From NCBI RefSeq assembly GCF_937770335.1, contig NZ_CALJHY010000003.1, forward strand, positions 701,913 to 765,912: DNA of 64,000 nt, given 5' to 3'. Both the position numbers and the translations under genes were made by a program. Below, in pieces: positions 28,571 to 37,818 of this stretch. Position 1 is the first letter of the stretch, and every line of letters starts with the position of its first letter. A model generated the notes under the pieces. It worked only from the letters and a program-made list of their open reading frames with translations. It made no database searches and was not told the DNA's origin. The DNA comes from an uncultured Glaciecola sp. GTDB lineage: Bacteria > Pseudomonadota > Gammaproteobacteria > Enterobacterales > Alteromonadaceae.

Positions 28571-28586
28571 TGCACATTAGTGTGCA
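28571..28586. promoter_or_regulatory. Short palindrome in the RND/lipoprotein divergent region
   Basis: TGCACA and TGTGCA face each other over TTAG, 128 bases before the adaptor start. It could be an operator for a repressor of the efflux genes. No regulator gene is adjacent and the arms are only 6 bases. Confidence 0.25.
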
Positions 28587-28613
28587 TTTCATAGTCTATT
28601 TATACTAAAAGCA

Positions 28614-29186
28614 TTGAACTACGTATTGAAACTTCTATCATTTATATGTGTGCTCGTTTTAATGGGCTGCACAAAACCACCGCCCGCCCCAACGTGTCGC
28701 ATAGCACAAGCGTTTAATACCGATTATGTTGGCGCCGCAGGATGTCTTATTCGGGTGCAAAATACGCTTTTAGTAATTACACATAGGTCGACCGGACAAT
28801 ATGACCTGCCTAATGGCGATCCTATTTCAGATGAATCGGCACAATGCACAGCTCACCGACATACTTGGCAACAAACAGGCCTCAATGTTGAAGTTGACCA
28901 ACTGCTCGGCGTGAATCAATCTGGAATGATGCTGTTTTCATGTAAAATAAGTGGTGGATTTACTAGCGAGGACGGCCCACTTGCCCCCCCAAGTTGGACG
29001 GATAAAAACATTCAGGCCATTGAATTCATCAATCCATTTGATACTAGACATGATGTTTGGCGCCAACCTAATAACCTGGTTATTTACAGAGATGGCTTTG
29101 TGACGGTAAAAGATCAACAAAATAGTACAATTGATAAACAGTCTCGGCGAGATACAACATCTTCCCAACAAAAATCACCTGAATAG
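28614..29186 (+). CDS. Nudix-like lipoprotein lacking catalytic glutamates
   Basis: 190 residues with a lipoprotein signal (LVLMGC, Cys19). Residues about 38-150 look like a Nudix fold, and a Nudix-box frame is visible from Gly68: G68, E74, R82, G89 and L90 hold the right spacing. The catalytic glutamates are replaced by His83, Gln86 and Gln87, so Mg-dependent hydrolysis is unlikely. The tail (about 160-190) is hydrophilic and low-complexity. The start is TTG at 28614 with a weak ribosome site. It is a single gene divergent from the RND operon. Function is unknown; ligand binding without hydrolysis is inferred. Confidence 0.65.
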   Translation: MNYVLKLLSFICVLVLMGCTKPPPAPTCRIAQAFNTDYVGAAGCLIRVQNTLLVITHRSTGQYDLPNGDPISDESAQCTAHRHTWQQTGLNVEVDQLLGVNQSGMMLFSCKISGGFTSEDGPLAPPSWTDKNIQAIEFINPFDTRHDVWRQPNNLVIYRDGFVTVKDQQNSTIDKQSRRDTTSSQQKSPE

Positions 29187-29265
29187 TCGTCTTTTTCCAG
29201 GTTTTCGCGTATTTTACGTTAAGCATTATATTAATATATTCTAATTAGCATACTTCGGAGTTCCT

Positions 29266-31026
29266 ATGCCGCAATTTAAAGCGCCCATCGCAGACATACA
29301 ATTTTTATTAAACGAGTGGCTAGCCATTGACCAGCACTACCTAAACATCGGTGCCGAGGGAATGGATTCAGAGTTAATCAACGAAGTTATTGCTCAAGGA
29401 GCGAAATTTGCTGAAGAGGCTGTCGCTCCGCTTAACCGCGAAGGGGACGAGGAAGGTTGCAAGTTAGTTAACGGTTCAGTTACGACACCAGCAGGATTTG
29501 CACAAGCTTATAAGCAATACATTGCGAACGGTTGGAATGCCATGTTAGGTAATCCTGATTTTGATGGACAAGACCTACCCTACACAGCCGCCATTCCAGT
29601 ACATGAAATGCTTAATGCAGCAAACCTGAGTTGGCGTTTAACTACTATGCTGACAGAGAGCGCAGTGCTCGCTGTAGACAAACATGCAACTGACCAATTA
29701 AAGGCGCTATATTTACCTAAGCTGATTAGTGGTGAATGGACTGGCACAATGAATCTGACAGAACCTCATGCTGGAACCGACCTTGCTTTGTTGAATTCAA
29801 AAGCGATACCACAAGAAGATGGTTCTTATTCAGTCACTGGGAATAAAATTTTCATCACGGGTGGCGACCAAGATTGGACTGACAACATCATCCACCTTGT
29901 ACTCGCTAGATTGCCTGATGCGCCTGCGGGTGTGCGCGGTATTAGTCTATTTTTGGTACCTAAATTCTTGTTGGATGAAAATGGCGAGCCAGGTGAGAAA
30001 AACGCAGTCGGTGTTGGTAGCATCGAAAAGAAAATGGGAATTAAGGGAAGTCCAACTTGTGTCATGAATTACGACGATGCAAAAGGTTGGTTAGTGGGCG
30101 AGGAAAATAAAGGACTTGCTTGCATGTTTACTATGATGAATGACGCTCGATTCCAAGTGGGTTTGCAAGGCTTAGGCGCAGCCGAGGCTTCGTATCAAGG
30201 GGCACTCTCCTATGCACGTGATCGTTTGCAATCAAGAGCACCACAAGGCGTTCAGCAACCAGATCAAAAAGCAGACGCTATTTTGCATCACCCTGACGTG
30301 AAAAAAATGCTACTCACTCAAAAAGCACTAACAGAAGGTTGCAGAGCACTCGCTATGCTCTATGCACAACAAATGGACGTGGAAAAATATACCACCGATG
30401 AACGCCATGCAGACGCCAAAAAGGTGATCGCCTTTTTAACGCCGATTTGTAAAGGCTTTATGACTGACATGGCCACAGAGGTTACGAATATCGGTATACA
30501 GGTTTATGGCGGTCACGGTTACGTGCGCGAATGGGGTATGGAACAGCTTGTTAGAGATACACGCATTGCACAACTTTATGAGGGCACCAATGGCATTCAA
30601 GCCGCGGATCTAATTGGGCGCAAATTAACACGTGATGGCGGCGACATGCAGCAAGCTACGTTTAATCTGTTGTCTTCGCGCATAGCTGCAATGACCGATA
30701 GCGTGAGGCAAGCTCAAGCCGGTACTTTATTACAAGACTGGAATAAAACTTCTCAAGCATTATTAGGTGCCAACGCCGTAGATATTGCCGGAGCTGCAAC
30801 TGATTACTTACATTACAGTGCTTATTCTTTATTAGGTGTGTTGTGGCTCGATATGGCAAGCGCCGCCCAGCATTCATCAAACGAGCTTGTGGCAAAGGGT
30901 AAAGTGAATACATGTAATTTTTACATAAAACGATTATTGCCTAGAAAAGATATTCATCAATCAGTAGTTTTAGCTGCCGCCGACGATCTAATGGCAGTTG
31001 AAGACCAACAATTTGATTACGTTTAA
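29266..31026 (+). CDS. Acyl-CoA dehydrogenase, long (about 590-residue) type
   Basis: 586 residues with acyl-CoA dehydrogenase N-terminal, middle and C-terminal domains and an extra C-terminal domain, as in the long FadE/DmdC-like branch. The middle domain has GTMNLTEPHAGTDLA, the FAD-contact region reads GIQVYGGHGYVREWGMEQLVRD, and the catalytic base is the Glu in YEGTNGIQ near 440. It oxidises acyl-CoA to enoyl-CoA with FAD in fatty-acid breakdown. Methylmercaptopropionyl-CoA dehydrogenase belongs to the same branch and cannot be excluded. It is monocistronic. Confidence 0.92.
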   Translation: MPQFKAPIADIQFLLNEWLAIDQHYLNIGAEGMDSELINEVIAQGAKFAEEAVAPLNREGDEEGCKLVNGSVTTPAGFAQAYKQYIANGWNAMLGNPDFDGQDLPYTAAIPVHEMLNAANLSWRLTTMLTESAVLAVDKHATDQLKALYLPKLISGEWTGTMNLTEPHAGTDLALLNSKAIPQEDGSYSVTGNKIFITGGDQDWTDNIIHLVLARLPDAPAGVRGISLFLVPKFLLDENGEPGEKNAVGVGSIEKKMGIKGSPTCVMNYDDAKGWLVGEENKGLACMFTMMNDARFQVGLQGLGAAEASYQGALSYARDRLQSRAPQGVQQPDQKADAILHHPDVKKMLLTQKALTEGCRALAMLYAQQMDVEKYTTDERHADAKKVIAFLTPICKGFMTDMATEVTNIGIQVYGGHGYVREWGMEQLVRDTRIAQLYEGTNGIQAADLIGRKLTRDGGDMQQATFNLLSSRIAAMTDSVRQAQAGTLLQDWNKTSQALLGANAVDIAGAATDYLHYSAYSLLGVLWLDMASAAQHSSNELVAKGKVNTCNFYIKRLLPRKDIHQSVVLAAADDLMAVEDQQFDYV

Positions 31027-31118
31027 TTCTGTATTTTGCTGATTATCTGAAACCAAAGTTAACGATAATCAGCATCATATAGTCACACAAATATTGCTTT
31101 AAGGATGAGCCTTACATT

Positions 31119-32090
31119 ATGAATTTTCGGTTAATTATAGGTACTGTTGTTGCTATGTTAGCCTTTGCCGGAAATTCAGTATTGTGTCGCTTAGCGTTAG
31201 AACAAGGTAGTATTGACCCTGCTAGCTTTACATCAGTTAGATTGCTCAGTGGCGCATTAATGTTGTGTGTTTTATTATTTTCTATTCCAAAGCTAATGCT
31301 TCAGAAAACTGAGTTTGCTGATGAAACAAATGCAGATCCGCAAGCGAACTTAAACAATGCGGGGTTAGGCTTATACAAAACGCCAACCAATCCAGATGTA
31401 TTTCTTGCGAACTTAGGTCGCTTATTTACACTGAAACAAAGTAACTGGTCAGGCGGTCTCGCGCTGTTCTTTTATGCCGCAGGATTTTCATTTGCTTATA
31501 TCACCTTGCCAGCGGGCACCGGTGCATTGATCCTATTTGCTACAGTACAAATTACTATGCTGTCGCATGCCTTAATGCAAGGTTCACGATTCCGCTTTGC
31601 TCAATGGTTCGGTTTCGCTATAGCTCTCATTGGCCTTGTTTACCTCTTTTTACCCGGTATTAGTGCCCCACCTATTTTTGGCGCTGCACTCATGGTTATA
31701 GCTGGAATTGCTTGGGGAATTTATTCTATTTTAGGCAAACGAGTTACTAACCCAACCCAATCGACAGCTGAAAACTTTATTCGAGCATCGATAATTACAG
31801 CTCTACTCAGTCTTGTTTTCATTAATAGTATGTCGGTATCTGCACCGGGGCTTATATTTGCTATAATATCAGGTGCTATGACGTCTGGTATCGGCTATGC
31901 AATCTGGTATGCAGTTCTTCCTCAGTTAAAAGCAGCCTCATCCGCATCATTGCAATTGACGGTTCCGGTAATCGCTACTGTTGGAGGGGTTATCTGGTTG
32001 GGAGAAGAGGTAAGTATCAGGCTAACATTAGCCTCAATCAGTATTTTAGGCGGCGTAGCAATGGTTGTTTTACTGCCAAAAAGAGAATAG
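31119..32090 (+). CDS. EamA/DMT-family transporter with a long loop insertion
   Basis: 323 residues with two EamA repeats and about ten membrane helices (MLAFAGNSVLCRLAL at the start, GIAWGIYSILGKRV opening the second repeat). Such carriers export amino acids or metabolites, or import related compounds. Between helices 2 and 3, at about residues 64-105, a hydrophilic stretch rich in Asn/Asp/Thr makes the loop much longer than in typical members; it may be a lineage-specific insertion. No substrate can be assigned. Confidence 0.85.
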   Translation: MNFRLIIGTVVAMLAFAGNSVLCRLALEQGSIDPASFTSVRLLSGALMLCVLLFSIPKLMLQKTEFADETNADPQANLNNAGLGLYKTPTNPDVFLANLGRLFTLKQSNWSGGLALFFYAAGFSFAYITLPAGTGALILFATVQITMLSHALMQGSRFRFAQWFGFAIALIGLVYLFLPGISAPPIFGAALMVIAGIAWGIYSILGKRVTNPTQSTAENFIRASIITALLSLVFINSMSVSAPGLIFAIISGAMTSGIGYAIWYAVLPQLKAASSASLQLTVPVIATVGGVIWLGEEVSIRLTLASISILGGVAMVVLLPKRE

Positions 32091-32155
32091 TGCCTTATTA
32101 TATTTGGCCATTATTCTCAATTATATCTTGTTTTAGCCCACTTATTTACTGCATG

Positions 32156-33406
32156 TTAAGCGTGCTCAAAGGATCTGCCACTCGCAGAACTATCAAGACT
32201 GTGCTCTGGCAATTCACTAGCCATTGAATTAAGGGCTTGTTGTAAGTCATCCAAGATATCTTCAACACCTTCCAAACCAACCGACAAACGAATTAAACCA
32301 TCACTAATACCATGTTCCATGCGTTCTTCAGGTGTATAAGTAGAGTGCGTCATACTGGCTGGATGTTGCACCAAGGTTTCTGCATCTCCTAGTGAAACTG
32401 CTCGTTGTATCATTTCTAGCTTGTTCATCATATTTATACCAGCCTGGACACCACCTTTGACTTCAAAAGTGATCATGCCACCAAAGTCCGACATCTGTTT
32501 TTTCGCCAATTCAAATTGTTCGAAACTAGCCAACCCTGGATAACAAACGGTTTCAACCGCTGGATTTGCCTCTAGCATCTTTGCAACGCGCATCGCACTT
32601 TGACAATGTCTATCCATTCTCAGCTCGAGGGTTTTCATACCGCGCATCACTAACATGGCATTGAACGGCGCCATACATGCTCCGGTCATGTCTTTCATTC
32701 CAAATAAGCGAATTTGAGTAACTATTTCTTTAGGCCCCGCAATTAAACCAGCCACCAAATCACCATGGCCCCCTAGGTATTTTGTTGCTGAGTGCACTAC
32801 GATATCTGCACCCAATTTAATCGGTTGAGTTAAATAAGGAGTCGCATAAGTGTTATCAACAACCACAGTGGCATTGTATTTGTGGGCGATATTTGACACA
32901 GCCTCAATATCTACTAAGCGCATGTTCGGGTTCGCAGGCGTCTCAAAATAAACCACTTTGGTATTATCTGAAATAATATCATTCAATAATTCATGATTGG
33001 ACAAATCAACATGTGTCACCTTAATCCCAAACTTAGCCAGTCCGTGGTTTAAAAATGAAAATGTGCAGCCGTATAGCGTTTTATCAACAATAATTTCATC
33101 ACCAGGGGAAAGTAGCGTCCACATTGTTGAAGAAATAGCGCCAATACCTGAGGCTAAAGCTAAGCCGGCTTCTGTACCTTCTAATACCGCAATCCGCTTT
33201 TCGAGAATATCTAAGGTTGGATTAGAAATACGTGAATAGAAGTGTCCATCTCTTTCTCCAGCAAACATTTCACCACCCGCTTCCGCGGTTTCAAATGCAA
33301 AGGTTGAAGTAAAATGCACGGGCGGTGTTAGAGCGCCCTGATTAGCCTGGGCATCATAACCATGATGAATAGCTAGCGTTGAAAAATTCTTATTCGTGCC
33401 TTGCAT
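32156..33406 (-). CDS. Methionine gamma-lyase
   Basis: 416 residues of the Cys/Met-metabolism PLP family. The PLP lysine is in SATKYLGGHGD near residue 209. The Cys in TLYGCTFSF (near 115), diagnostic of methionine gamma-lyase, is present, as is YSRISNPT near the N-terminus. It splits methionine to methanethiol, 2-oxobutyrate and ammonia. The divergent Lrp-type regulator is the usual partner. Cystathionine gamma-synthase is less likely because of the Cys. The C-terminus has about 15 extra hydrophilic residues. Confidence 0.88.
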   Translation of the reverse strand: MQGTNKNFSTLAIHHGYDAQANQGALTPPVHFTSTFAFETAEAGGEMFAGERDGHFYSRISNPTLDILEKRIAVLEGTEAGLALASGIGAISSTMWTLLSPGDEIIVDKTLYGCTFSFLNHGLAKFGIKVTHVDLSNHELLNDIISDNTKVVYFETPANPNMRLVDIEAVSNIAHKYNATVVVDNTYATPYLTQPIKLGADIVVHSATKYLGGHGDLVAGLIAGPKEIVTQIRLFGMKDMTGACMAPFNAMLVMRGMKTLELRMDRHCQSAMRVAKMLEANPAVETVCYPGLASFEQFELAKKQMSDFGGMITFEVKGGVQAGINMMNKLEMIQRAVSLGDAETLVQHPASMTHSTYTPEERMEHGISDGLIRLSVGLEGVEDILDDLQQALNSMASELPEHSLDSSASGRSFEHA

Positions 33407-33432
33407 AAAACCTCCGCAATAATCTGAATCTT

Positions 33433-33476
33433 GTACAATGTTTACTGTTTGCTTTTACCTGGATTTAGCATTGTAC
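33433..33476. promoter_or_regulatory. Inverted operator candidate between methionine gamma-lyase and Lrp-type regulator
   Basis: GTACAATG (33433-33440) and CATTGTAC (33469-33476) form an 8-base inverted repeat 36 bases apart, about 3.5 helical turns, in the divergent promoter region. Lrp/AsnC proteins bind phased short palindromes like this. Confidence 0.5.
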
Positions 33477-33561
33477 GCTTTGATAATTATATGCTTCAGT
33501 GAAAGGTTTTTTCGTGCTATTTTGGCGCTATATAGAGGATAAATTAGCAGAAAATGCCAAA

Positions 33562-34038
33562 ATGAGTGATTCAAAAATGAGTATGGACAGCAAGGATCGT
33601 GAAATTATTCGAGAATTGCAGACCGATGGACGAATGAGTAATCAAGAGCTGGCAGCTAAAGTAAATTTAAGTCCGTCACCTTGTTTACGGCGTCTTCGAA
33701 ATTTAGAAAACGAAGGTATTATTAAAGGTTATGGCGTTGAAGTTGATGCGCAAGCATATGGACTCCCTATAACCGTGTTTGCTCGTGTTGAGTTAGATAA
33801 ACATTCAGCTGACGTTGTATCCAATTTCGAACAACACATTGAATTTGCTGAACAAGTATTGGAATGCTACGTGATGACTGGCGTATCGGACTATTTATTA
33901 AAAATTGTCGTTGCCGACCTGCATGCTTATGAAGCCTTTGTACGAAAAGTACTTCACCCAATTGGCAGTATCGCTTCTATCGACACTAGCTTCGCCTATG
34001 CTACGGTAAAAAAGACAGGCATTTTCCCTCGCATTTAG
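33562..34038 (+). CDS. Lrp/AsnC-family regulator of methionine gamma-lyase
   Basis: About 158 residues from the ATG at 33562; the frame extends to a GTG at 33499, but that adds 21 residues outside the family. The helix-turn-helix spans about 12-55 (KDREIIRELQTDGRMSNQELAAKVNLSPSPCLRRLRNLE). A RAM ligand-binding domain follows. Lrp-type regulators next to methionine gamma-lyase genes act as methionine-responsive activators, as in the mdeR-mdeA pair. The inverted operator between them supports this. The exact start is uncertain among 33562, 33577 and 33583. Confidence 0.88.
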   Translation: MSDSKMSMDSKDREIIRELQTDGRMSNQELAAKVNLSPSPCLRRLRNLENEGIIKGYGVEVDAQAYGLPITVFARVELDKHSADVVSNFEQHIEFAEQVLECYVMTGVSDYLLKIVVADLHAYEAFVRKVLHPIGSIASIDTSFAYATVKKTGIFPRI

Positions 34039-34087
34039 CTCTGGATAAACCTATTTTCACATAATTTAAAAGGCGAATAAAGAGACG

Positions 34088-34107
34088 AATAAAGACACAC
34101 CTCTTTG
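34088..34107 (+). repeat. Single copy of the GACACACCT repeat, forward
   Basis: AATAAAGACACACCTCTTTG lies 50 bases after the Lrp-type gene, in the 218-base gap before galM. Just before it is an imperfect partial copy of its left foot (CGAATAAAGAGACG). Confidence 0.9.
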
Positions 34108-34256
34108 CACATAATCAAACACACAATTTTCACCACATGTTGCTCTTTAAAATAGATATTAGAGGGGAAACAAGAAATCAACATTTAATAAATCCTATTT
34201 ATCAGTTAATATAAGGTTACAAATAGCTTCTAAATTAAAAATGATAGGGTTAATAG

Positions 34257-35195
34257 ATGTCGGAGTTGAAGAAATTCACACTGCAAAACAAGAACGGAAT
34301 GCAAGTGGAACTATGCGATTTTGGTGCGCGAATTCTATCAATAAAAGTCCCTGACCGCAGTGGTAAACTGATTGAGACCACGCTAAATCATTCAAGTGAA
34401 AAAGCTATTGTAGACGATGAATTTTATATGGGAGCATCTATAGGAAGAACGAGTAATCGAATTTCAAAAGGTCGATTTTCACTCGATGGTATCGAGTTTA
34501 ATATTTCTACAAATGAGGGCAAACATAATTTACATGGCGGAAAATCTGGCTTCTCTAATAAAATATGGCAATCCCAAGGATTAAACATTCAAGGAAACTC
34601 ATTAACTTTTGAACTTCATTCTCCCGATGGCGACCAAGGTTATCCCGGTGCGGTGAATGCTCGAGTAATGTTTACTCTTTACGAAAATAACGAACTTAGG
34701 TTAGATTTTTCAGCGACATCTACAAAACCGACTCCCATTAATTTCTGTAATCATGCCTACTTTAATATGGGAGAAGATAATATTTATGATTTAGAATTGC
34801 GTATCCAAGGTGATGCATATTTACCTGTAGATACAGAGAGCATTCCATTAGGTTATTTTGAAACAGTTGCAAATACACGATTCGATTTCAATGAAAGTAC
34901 TATTTTAGGGAATAGGTTAAGGTTAGGTGATTTCGACCACTGTTACCGCACCACAAATAGAAAGATGGCTAAACTGACGTCGAGAAAGCATAAAGTAAGC
35001 TTGGAAGTAGAATCAGATCAAATTGGTATTCAATTTTATTCTGGTAAATTTTTACCTACTGCGCAATCTGCTTTGTGTTTGGAGGCGCAAGGCTATCCGG
35101 ACGCTATTAATCATCAAGCATTAGAGCAGGATATCCTTAAACCCGGCGAGTTATATCAGAAGTATGTGATTTATAGATATAGTTACTTAGACTAA
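34257..35195 (+). CDS. galM: Aldose 1-epimerase (galactose mutarotase)
   Basis: 312 residues. Catalytic features are the His in PINFCNHAYFNMG (near 165), the Asp in FDHCYR (near 224) and the Glu in LCLEAQGYPDAINH (near 279). The N-terminus has the usual LCDFGARILSIKVPDRSGK. It interconverts alpha and beta anomers of hexoses. It stands alone, with no gal genes nearby, so it probably has a general sugar role. Confidence 0.92.
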   Translation: MSELKKFTLQNKNGMQVELCDFGARILSIKVPDRSGKLIETTLNHSSEKAIVDDEFYMGASIGRTSNRISKGRFSLDGIEFNISTNEGKHNLHGGKSGFSNKIWQSQGLNIQGNSLTFELHSPDGDQGYPGAVNARVMFTLYENNELRLDFSATSTKPTPINFCNHAYFNMGEDNIYDLELRIQGDAYLPVDTESIPLGYFETVANTRFDFNESTILGNRLRLGDFDHCYRTTNRKMAKLTSRKHKVSLEVESDQIGIQFYSGKFLPTAQSALCLEAQGYPDAINHQALEQDILKPGELYQKYVIYRYSYLD

Positions 35196-35280
35196 TTATT
35201 TATCCCCACAACTAATGACTAGCTAAGCTCTATTTGTTTTTCTATATCCGCGGCGCCTCAGAAATATGTTGAAGTCTGTA

Positions 35281-35763
35281 TTAAAGAGGTTTTTCCCAAA
35301 ACACAGCTTTGCCCATTTCAGGATCCAATTCATAACCTTTAAAGCCCGCCTTTATGTAAGCATTTTTAGCAACTTCATTTCCCTCTAAAACTTCAAGGGT
35401 AATCTTGCAACACCCCTTTGATATAGCAAGTTCTTCAATCTTACTCATTAATCGCTGGCTCAGTTGCAGTCCTCTGAACTCAGGGTTAACTGCAAAATCA
35501 TGAATATTAATTAGTGGCTTACACTTAAATGTAGAAAAGCCTTCAATGCAATTTGAGAATCCCGCAGGTTTTCCATCTACATAACAAATAATAGAAAAAA
35601 TAAATGAACGCTTTTTTAATTCCTCAATAAGGTTAGATTTAGAAAATTCAGTCAGTTCGCTACCACCACCCATTGGGTCCTTAGCGTATTCATTTAAGAG
35701 GAATAACAATTCATTTGCTTGCTTTTCATTGTCATAATTAACTAGTTTAGTTTCGATTTTCAT
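35281..35763 (-). CDS. GNAT-family N-acetyltransferase
   Basis: 160 residues. The acetyl-CoA-binding motif is seen in VNPEFRGLQLSQRLMSKIEELA (about 92-113), and motif B in NEVAKNAYIKAGFKGYELDP. The acceptor substrate cannot be told. It lies 24 bases downstream of ybaK on the same strand and may be co-transcribed with it. Confidence 0.88.
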   Translation of the reverse strand: MKIETKLVNYDNEKQANELLFLLNEYAKDPMGGGSELTEFSKSNLIEELKKRSFIFSIICYVDGKPAGFSNCIEGFSTFKCKPLINIHDFAVNPEFRGLQLSQRLMSKIEELAISKGCCKITLEVLEGNEVAKNAYIKAGFKGYELDPEMGKAVFWEKPL

Positions 35764-35787
35764 TAAATACCTGTATTTAAAAAGTTA

Positions 35788-36258
35788 TTATTGTGCGGCG
35801 ATATCTTCGACCGCTGCATTTAAAATTTGCTTAATTGAATCGGGGGAAATCGCTATTTCCAGTCCCCTTCTGCCGCCGCTCACATAAATTTTATTGAAAT
35901 GATTAGCACTGCTGTCTAATAGAGTGATTAAACGTTTCTTTTGCCCAAATGGACTCACGCCTCCGAGCACATATCCAGACAGACTTTGTACTTTTCTGGC
36001 GCCAGCCATTACCGCTTTTTTACCCGAGACTGCTTTTGCTAGTTTTTTCATACTAAGTTGCTTATCTGAAGGCACTATTGCAACTACGAAATTATTGATA
36101 TCGACTTCAACCACGAGGGTTTTAAATACAGTCTCGGGCGCTAGGCATAACTTTGCTGAAGCTTCGTTTGCAAAATTATGATTATTCTCGTCATGCAAAT
36201 ATTCAAGCAATTCAAACGGTGCTTTTTGCTTTTCCAAAAATAGGATCGCTGGCGTCAT
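35788..36258 (-). CDS. ybaK: Cys-tRNA(Pro)/Cys-tRNA(Cys) deacylase YbaK
   Basis: 156 residues of the YbaK/EbsC branch. Key parts are FKTLVVEVDINNFVVAIVPSDKQLSMKKLAKAV, holding the catalytic Lys region, and GYVLGGVSPFGQKKRLITLLDSSA, with YVSGGRRGLEIAISP near the end. It removes cysteine mischarged onto tRNA(Pro) by ProRS. It is probably the first gene of a pair with the GNAT gene. Confidence 0.93.
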   Translation of the reverse strand: MTPAILFLEKQKAPFELLEYLHDENNHNFANEASAKLCLAPETVFKTLVVEVDINNFVVAIVPSDKQLSMKKLAKAVSGKKAVMAGARKVQSLSGYVLGGVSPFGQKKRLITLLDSSANHFNKIYVSGGRRGLEIAISPDSIKQILNAAVEDIAAQ

Positions 36259-36402
36259 AGATACGTTAATAAAGTTAATCTAAGTGATGAAGGTAATGTA
36301 ATGGCTGTTGGCCCTTATGTCCAACTCTTGAGGTATTTTTGTATTTTTAGATATTTGAATTTGCTCGTAAACAGTGTCGAAAAGGAGCACGTTTAGGCAA
36401 AT

Positions 36403-36468
36403 ATTAAAGAGTAATTTACTTGCGGATAACTTTTCTTTTTTAATCCGCACAATGAACCACTCTTTAAT
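36403..36468. repeat. Nested inverted repeat (66 bases)
   Basis: Outer arms ATTAAAGAGT and ACTCTTTAAT (10 bases, perfect) enclose inner arms TGCGGAT and ATCCGCA (7 bases, perfect). It lies between ybaK and the end of the DUF3016 gene. It may end the latter, but the stem is interrupted and the T-run lies in the inner loop. It is unrelated to the GACACACCT family. Confidence 0.5.
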
Positions 36469-36501
36469 TTTACTACTGCATTAATATTGATGTATTCAAT
36501 A

Positions 36502-37080
36502 TTACTCACTTTCAGACATGAATGTTTCTTTAAACCATCTTGAAATCATCACTTTTTCATATTTTAACGACGTATTTTTATTGGCCGAACCAGCCCTGGA
36601 CAAAAAGCTCATGTCTTTCAAATCGACTTCTTCTTGCTGCAGAATTTTTCCTTGGTCATCGACCAATTCATAAGAAAATGTCATGCGGGGAATATCAATA
36701 TCCCTGACAATTCGATAATTTTCTATTCCGCGATTAGGAAAGTTTCTTAATCCAGCCATTCCTGGCGGTTGAACGGTGCCAGCCAAATCCAAGTCAGTGA
36801 CTTTCAGATTCAATTTATTCCCTTCCGGAAGTTCTTCGCCTAATGAAGTAAAAAAGGTTTCTAATTCAAGGAATACCGACTCTCTATAACGTTTTCGGGA
36901 CATTGTTGGATGTCTAACATCGCGGAATTTTTTTGGTTCAATCCATTCTATCGATACATTACTTTGCGCTTTCTGTAACTCAACAGCATCTGTATCGACA
37001 CTTTCAATGTTAGATGACATTGCTTGAGCGCTGATTAGAAATACAGAAACAAGAAGAAGTCCTTTAAAATTATTAACCAT
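36502..37080 (-). CDS. DUF3016 exported protein
   Basis: 192 residues from the ATG at 37080, which has AGGG 7 bases upstream; the open frame extends to 37134. The signal peptide is about 22 residues (LLLVSVFLISAQAMSS). The mature part matches DUF3016: IEWIEPKKFRDVRHPTMSRKR, LNLKVTDLDLAGTVQPPG, then DIPRMTFSYEL and a closing YEKVMISRWFKETF. The family is periplasmic and of unknown function. It follows a small membrane-anchored unknown gene by 80 bases. Confidence 0.8.
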   Translation of the reverse strand: MVNNFKGLLLVSVFLISAQAMSSNIESVDTDAVELQKAQSNVSIEWIEPKKFRDVRHPTMSRKRYRESVFLELETFFTSLGEELPEGNKLNLKVTDLDLAGTVQPPGMAGLRNFPNRGIENYRIVRDIDIPRMTFSYELVDDQGKILQQEEVDLKDMSFLSRAGSANKNTSLKYEKVMISRWFKETFMSESE

Positions 37081-37160
37081 GAAAACACCCTTTGACAATA
37101 ATTGAAATAATGAGCTTCTACGACCAATGAGCAATGGCTTTAGTTCAGTATTTATATAAT

Positions 37161-37511
37161 CTAAAAGTCGGTGCTTTCAATTTGATCACACAATCGAATC
37201 AAGTTTTGTCCATAAATAAACGGATTTTTATCTTTTTTGATGCAATAAAACTGTCTGAAGGACTCTAATTTTTCCTTGCTCTCAGTGATATCTAGCACAT
37301 AGTCAGTTTGATGGGGTTGAAGTAACATATTGTTATAAAAAAATTGCTCTCTTAACACTGAAAGTGATTGTTGTTCGGGAATATCGACGACAGCCTCAAT
37401 CCAACCAGAAACAGTCTGCTGAATATCTGACAAGAAATATTGAACAAACGCAGTCCTTAGTAGGATAACCAAGATTACTATTTCAATGAAAATGACAAAA
37501 GTGCGCCACAT
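37161..37511 (-). CDS. Hypothetical membrane-anchored protein
   Basis: 116 residues from the ATG at 37511; the frame is open to a TTG at 37550. One membrane segment at about residues 4-20 (TFVIFIEIVILVILLRTAF) is followed by a soluble, probably periplasmic domain with two late cysteines (YCIKKDK, LCDQIES). I recognise no family. A good ribosome site (AAGGA) lies 13 bases before 37511, so the start is unsure. Same strand as the DUF3016 gene. The 307-base stretch to 37818 has no gene. Confidence 0.5.
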   Translation of the reverse strand: MWRTFVIFIEIVILVILLRTAFVQYFLSDIQQTVSGWIEAVVDIPEQQSLSVLREQFFYNNMLLQPHQTDYVLDITESKEKLESFRQFYCIKKDKNPFIYGQNLIRLCDQIESTDF

Positions 37512-37818
37512 ATGTAAACAAAAATCCTTAAGAGAGATTGTAACGTACAAGAATAACGTTACGCAGTGAATAATATACTAGTTGTCTAGTGCGAGGAAAC
37601 AAAGATATTCACTAATACGTTTGTATAGATGTGGCGTTAGTAATATCCAATAAATTTATCATTTTTAGCTTAACAGAGAATGTCATATTTTTTGATCTGA
37701 AATAACAATTCGTTATAGCAAGTTGTTATACTGTTTTCGAAATTTTCAGTGCAATTATTCAATCACTTTTTATTCCATTAATTTTCAGCACTACCTTTAG
37801 TACTTCTCGGAGCGGTTC

